Assembly: GCA_021774955.1 (NCBI GenBank)
Contig: JAJFIN010000057.1
Location: 1 to 9,017 of the forward strand
DNA: 9,017 bases
Reading direction: 5' to 3'
DNA from: Alphaproteobacteria bacterium
Lineage (GTDB): Bacteria > Pseudomonadota > Alphaproteobacteria > M2410
The notes under the pieces were generated by a model. It searched no databases, was not told the origin of the DNA, and saw nothing but the letters and a program-made list of their open reading frames with translations. Below, piece after piece: positions 6,059-9,017 of this stretch. Each line of letters starts with the position of its first letter. Within the stretch, counting starts at the first letter, position 1. The position numbers and the translations under genes are program-made.

Positions 6059-6742
6059 GGATTGAGGGTCCGGGCGCAACTTGTCGCTCGTCACGCGATG
6101 GACATCCTCGCCACCAATGAGCCAGACCTGGAATCGATCTGCGAAGACAGAACTGAACGCCACATCCAAAACGTTGAGCCCGCCAGTATAAGCACCAAAT
6201 GATGGCATCACGATCCGATCTCCATTTGAGGCAAAACATCTGCGGCGAAATCTGCGCCCCCGCACAAAGAGCACAGCGCACGGATGAAGATGTCCGGCGA
6301 TTTCACTTTGAGGATAAGGTTGCGGCTCATGGCGTAGCGTAAGAGCGCCCAATGAGATTTCCTCTTCAACATGACCGCTAAAACCTACAGGCGGTCGCGG
6401 GTCATGGTTGCCGGTAATCCAGATCCAGTCATGGGCGTCTGTGAGTGATTGGATAGCCTCGGAATCTACCGAATTTAGTCGTCGATGCGCATAGGTATCA
6501 TGGAAGCTATCACCTAAGGCGATGATCCGACGTGGGTCATATCGCTTGCAAACATCTATCAAATTTCGAAGGGTCGTGCGCGTGTCATAGGGAGGGATGT
6601 GATTGAGAGATTTGGCAAAGGATGACCCTTTTTCGAAATGAAGGTCGGCAACAACGAGGCTTTGTTGATCTGGAAAGTACAACGCACCTGATCGGTCGGG
6701 GATAAAAATCTGTCCTGAGATATCAATACTGGCTTCAGACAA
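6023..6742 (-). CDS. pdeM: Ligase-associated DNA damage response endonuclease PdeM (metallophosphoesterase)
   Basis: This 239-residue calcineurin-like phosphoesterase carries the full metal-binding set: D33-x-H35 (VVADLHFEKG), GD at 77-78 (ALGDSFHD), GNHD at 111-114 (WITGNHDP), H138 (LRHEP) and GHLH at 150-153. Proteins of this family in the Lhr-Core/ligase/exonuclease repair clusters are manganese-dependent DNA nucleases; this one should act in the cytoplasm on damaged or unusual DNA ends. The start is TTG at 6742-6740. An in-frame TAG six codons before it excludes longer versions, and GAGGAA precedes it at about 10 bases. It overlaps the 3' end of the helicase gene by eight bases, so the two are co-translated. 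Its stop (TAG, 6025-6023) lies inside the convergent DUF3429 gene. Length and motifs look intact. Confidence 0.92.
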   Translation of the reverse strand: MSEASIDISGQIFIPDRSGALYFPDQQSLVVADLHFEKGSSFAKSLNHIPPYDTRTTLRNLIDVCKRYDPRRIIALGDSFHDTYAHRRLNSVDSEAIQSLTDAHDWIWITGNHDPRPPVGFSGHVEEEISLGALTLRHEPQPYPQSEIAGHLHPCAVLFVRGRRFRRRCFASNGDRIVMPSFGAYTGGLNVLDVAFSSVFADRFQVWLIGGEDVHRVTSDKLRPDPQSSAKRYLYEGAK

Positions 6743-9017
6743 GGCGTGTCGCTTCCTCTATCAAATCATCGCTTGCCTCGCGCAGAAGAGACTCGCTGGC
6801 TTCACCGTAAACAGGCTCTTTGCCAATGTGAAGCAGCACCGGAACGGCGAGCGGCGAAACACGGTCCAAAGGTTTGACAACAATGTGATCCTTAATCCGC
6901 TTGAGCAGAGCGCCAAGCCGGGCAATATCCAGAAAACCGCTGGCGGCATCGTTCCAAGCCGCAGACAAAAGTATGTGCTCAGGTTGATGTTCAAGCAGAA
7001 CATCGTAGATCAGGTCAGAAGAAATTGTCATTTGTCGACCAGATTTTTCCTTGCCGGGAAACCGACGCTCAATCAGACCGGCTATGATGGCGCAATTCCG
7101 AAATGTGCGCTTCATAAGACTAGAATCGGCAAGCCAGGCATCAAGGTCATCACCCAGCATATCTTCATCAAATAATTCAGCCATATTGAGTGTGCTCATA
7201 TTGTTCAAGCCCCAGACAGCTAAGGCATATTCCGTGGCAACAAACCCCATCGGCTTGGCGCCCGCGCGCTCCAGTCTTTTAGTTAACAACATCCCAAGAC
7301 TTTGATGCGCCAAGCGACCATCGAAAGGATAACAAACAAGATAGTGCTTATCGGATCGCGGAAAAGTTTCTACCAGCAAGCTTTTGGCATCAGGAATGAT
7401 AGATCGCCATTTTTGGATACCCAACCATTCCGACACCGGTTGCGGAAGACGCCCCCATTCGCTTTCGTTGGCGATAAGATCACGTACACGCTCTGCCAAG
7501 AAAGTCGATAGGGGAAACTTACCTCCCTGGTACGCTGGCACCATCGGATCTTCATCAGCGCTGCGAGACACCCAACATTCGGTTTCACGCATGCCTTCAA
7601 AGCGCACCACCTCGCCGCCGAAAGCAAAGGTGTCACCAGGCCGTAATTGGTCGATAAAATATTCTTCCATTTCACCAAGGACACGACCACCACGCGGGAT
7701 TGATTGTCCAGCACGCGAGGGCCTTATCCTGCCTTGGCGCACGAGCCGGATCTTGATCATCGGCGCTTCGACAATCGTACCTATATTGAGCCTATATCGT
7801 TGTGCCTCCTTGGGATGAGCCAGACGATATGCTCCTTCTGGCGTTTTGACAATACGGCGGAACTGGTCATAGGCGCGCAAGGCATAACCACCGGACGCCA
7901 CAAAATCGACGATCTTCTCATAGTCTCCCCAGGGGAGATCAGCATAAGGCTGAGTACTGACAATTTCATTGTAAAGATCCACAGGATCAAAAGGCTGCGA
8001 ACACGCCATGCCTAAAACATGTTGCGCAAGAACGTCGAGACCGCCAATGCGGGGCTCTTCTCCATCGAGTGCTCCACGCATTGTGGCGTCGCGCGCCGCC
8101 TCACATTCAAGCACCTCAAATCGATTTGACGGAACGAGAAGTGCTCGACTTGGCTCATCAAATCTGTGGTTTGAACGCCCAATGCGTTGCATCAAGCGAC
8201 TTGCCCCTTTTGGTGCGCCGATATGGATGACAAGATCGACATCGCCCCAATCTATGCCAAGATCAAGGGTTGAGGTGCAAATGACCGCGCGCAGACGGCC
8301 GGTGGCCATGGCTGACTCCACCTTGCGTCTTTGCTCTATGGCAAGCGATCCGTGGTGAAGCGCTATCGGCAAATTTTCATCATTGATCGCCCATAATGAC
8401 TGGAACACGATTTCTGCTTGGCGCCTTGTGTTAACAAAAACCAACGTCATCTTTGCCGCTGTGATGGCGTTCAGCACATCTGGCATGGCGTGGTTGGCCA
8501 TATGCCCAGACCAGGGAACATGATTTTCCGACGCCAGCACAGATACGTTGGGTGACGGTCCAGCTTCACCCATTATCAAAGTCGCTTTCTGATCTGTGTT
8601 TGGTTCTTGCGGGATCAGAGATCGTCTTAAGTGATCGGGATCGGCGACCGTTGCAGAGAGACCAATCTGACGCATGGAAGGCGACAGTTTGGCAAGACGC
8701 GCAAGCCCTAACGCTAACAAGTCACCACGCTTTGACGCGACGAGCGAATGCATTTCATCGAGAATTACATAGCGCAATTCACCAAACATTTGAGACGCAT
8801 CGCTGTGAGACAAGAGCAGTGCTATTTGCTCAGGTGTTGTGAGTAATATGTCTGGGGGATTGTGCCGCTGTCTTTGTCGCCGCGCCGCCGGTGTATCGCC
8901 CGTTCGCGTTTCCAATGAGATGGGTAGATCCATCTCACGAACCGGCGTTTCCAAATTGCGAGCGATATCGACGGCAAGGGCCTTCAGAGGTGAGACATAA
9001 AGTGTATGGATTCGACG
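6735..9017 (-). CDS. Ligase-associated DEXH-box DNA helicase (Lhr-Core type), N-terminus cut by window edge
   Basis: The reading frame stays open to the right edge, so 760 codons are visible and the N-terminus, including the Walker A lysine motif, is missing. Counting from the edge, superfamily 2 motifs appear in order: Ia (LYVSPLKALA, 6-15), Ib (TTPEQ, 60-64), II (DEMH, 87-90), III (SAT, 121-123), IV (LVFVNTR, 192-198), V (TSTLDLGIDWG, 248-258) and VI (QRIGRSNHR, 277-285). The long C-terminal part, including RPGDTFAFGGEVVRFEG and the CYPFDGRLAHQ segment, matches the Lhr-Core extension. Relatives are 3'-to-5' DNA-dependent helicases encoded with an ATP-dependent ligase, an exonuclease and PdeM, and are implicated in DNA repair. 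About 60-90 residues should be missing relative to usual family size. It overlaps pdeM by eight bases. A TTG at 8954 is not the start, because motif Ia lies upstream of it in frame. Confidence 0.93.
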   Translation of the reverse strand, partial: RRIHTLYVSPLKALAVDIARNLETPVREMDLPISLETRTGDTPAARRQRQRHNPPDILLTTPEQIALLLSHSDASQMFGELRYVILDEMHSLVASKRGDLLALGLARLAKLSPSMRQIGLSATVADPDHLRRSLIPQEPNTDQKATLIMGEAGPSPNVSVLASENHVPWSGHMANHAMPDVLNAITAAKMTLVFVNTRRQAEIVFQSLWAINDENLPIALHHGSLAIEQRRKVESAMATGRLRAVICTSTLDLGIDWGDVDLVIHIGAPKGASRLMQRIGRSNHRFDEPSRALLVPSNRFEVLECEAARDATMRGALDGEEPRIGGLDVLAQHVLGMACSQPFDPVDLYNEIVSTQPYADLPWGDYEKIVDFVASGGYALRAYDQFRRIVKTPEGAYRLAHPKEAQRYRLNIGTIVEAPMIKIRLVRQGRIRPSRAGQSIPRGGRVLGEMEEYFIDQLRPGDTFAFGGEVVRFEGMRETECWVSRSADEDPMVPAYQGGKFPLSTFLAERVRDLIANESEWGRLPQPVSEWLGIQKWRSIIPDAKSLLVETFPRSDKHYLVCYPFDGRLAHQSLGMLLTKRLERAGAKPMGFVATEYALAVWGLNNMSTLNMAELFDEDMLGDDLDAWLADSSLMKRTFRNCAIIAGLIERRFPGKEKSGRQMTISSDLIYDVLLEHQPEHILLSAAWNDAASGFLDIARLGALLKRIKDHIVVKPLDRVSPLAVPVLLHIGKEPVYGEASESLLREASDDLIEEATRLV
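6753..6758 (-). promoter_or_regulatory. Ribosome-binding site for pdeM inside the helicase gene
   Basis: On the minus strand GAGGAA occupies 6758-6753, ten bases before the TTG at 6742. It lies within the last codons of the helicase gene and supports TTG as the true pdeM start, with coupling to the upstream gene. Confidence 0.6.

Noticed and set aside
7384..7818. 144-residue plus-strand frame opposite the helicase
   Set aside because: No recognisable domain, and the helicase frame on the other strand explains the open stretch.
8952..8954. TTG at 8954 as the helicase start
   Set aside because: The frame stays open to 9017 and encodes helicase motif Ia (LYVSPLKALA) upstream of it.
1..9017. 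Defence system, toxin-antitoxin pair, prophage, insertion sequence, CRISPR array or RNA gene
   Set aside because: I looked for transposase or integrase motifs, terminal repeats, spaced direct repeats and tRNA-like folds and saw none; the helicase and nuclease pair is explained by the known ligase-associated repair cassette.

Overview
The window reads as an ordinary chromosomal stretch of an alphaproteobacterium, most likely of the Hyphomicrobiales/Rhizobiales type. The evidence is the protein families present: a PodJ-like polar organiser with the characteristic N-terminus, a SafE/TauE exporter paired with a TIGR02186 protein, a DUF3429 membrane protein, and a ligase-associated Lhr-type helicase with PdeM. 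Base composition looks moderate (about half G+C by eye). I see no rRNA, tRNA, insertion sequence, phage gene or CRISPR array.

Left part, plus strand (1-3748): the tail of a TPR protein with an NlpI-like C-terminus is cut by the left edge. After it comes a large single-pass membrane protein with a cytoplasmic coiled coil, one transmembrane helix, and a periplasmic Sel1-repeat plus peptidoglycan-binding portion. That is the architecture of the polarity factor PodJ. Both proteins suggest cell-envelope or polar growth functions. The segment just before the PodJ-like gene holds two short inverted repeats and a cluster of GANTC (CcrM methylation) sites, so it may be a cell-cycle-controlled promoter or leader.

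Middle, plus strand (3876-6058): a compact three-gene operon encodes a SafE/TauE-type permease, a secreted membrane-anchored TIGR02186 protein (4-base overlap, TTG start), and a small DUF3429 membrane protein (12-base gap). The first two probably act together at the inner membrane on an anionic sulfur compound or similar substrate. The third has no known role.

Right part, minus strand (6023-9017): a ligase-associated DNA-repair cassette. The DEXH helicase (Lhr-Core type) loses its N-terminus at the right edge and runs into pdeM, a metallophosphoesterase nuclease, with an 8-base overlap and a TTG start. The partner ATP-dependent ligase and exonuclease are not in view and would be expected beyond the window. 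The two operons converge and their last genes overlap tail to tail by 36 bases, with no terminator between them.

I found no convincing undescribed system. The best leads are the GANTC-rich, hairpin-bearing leader of the PodJ-like gene and the permease/TIGR02186/DUF3429 trio.
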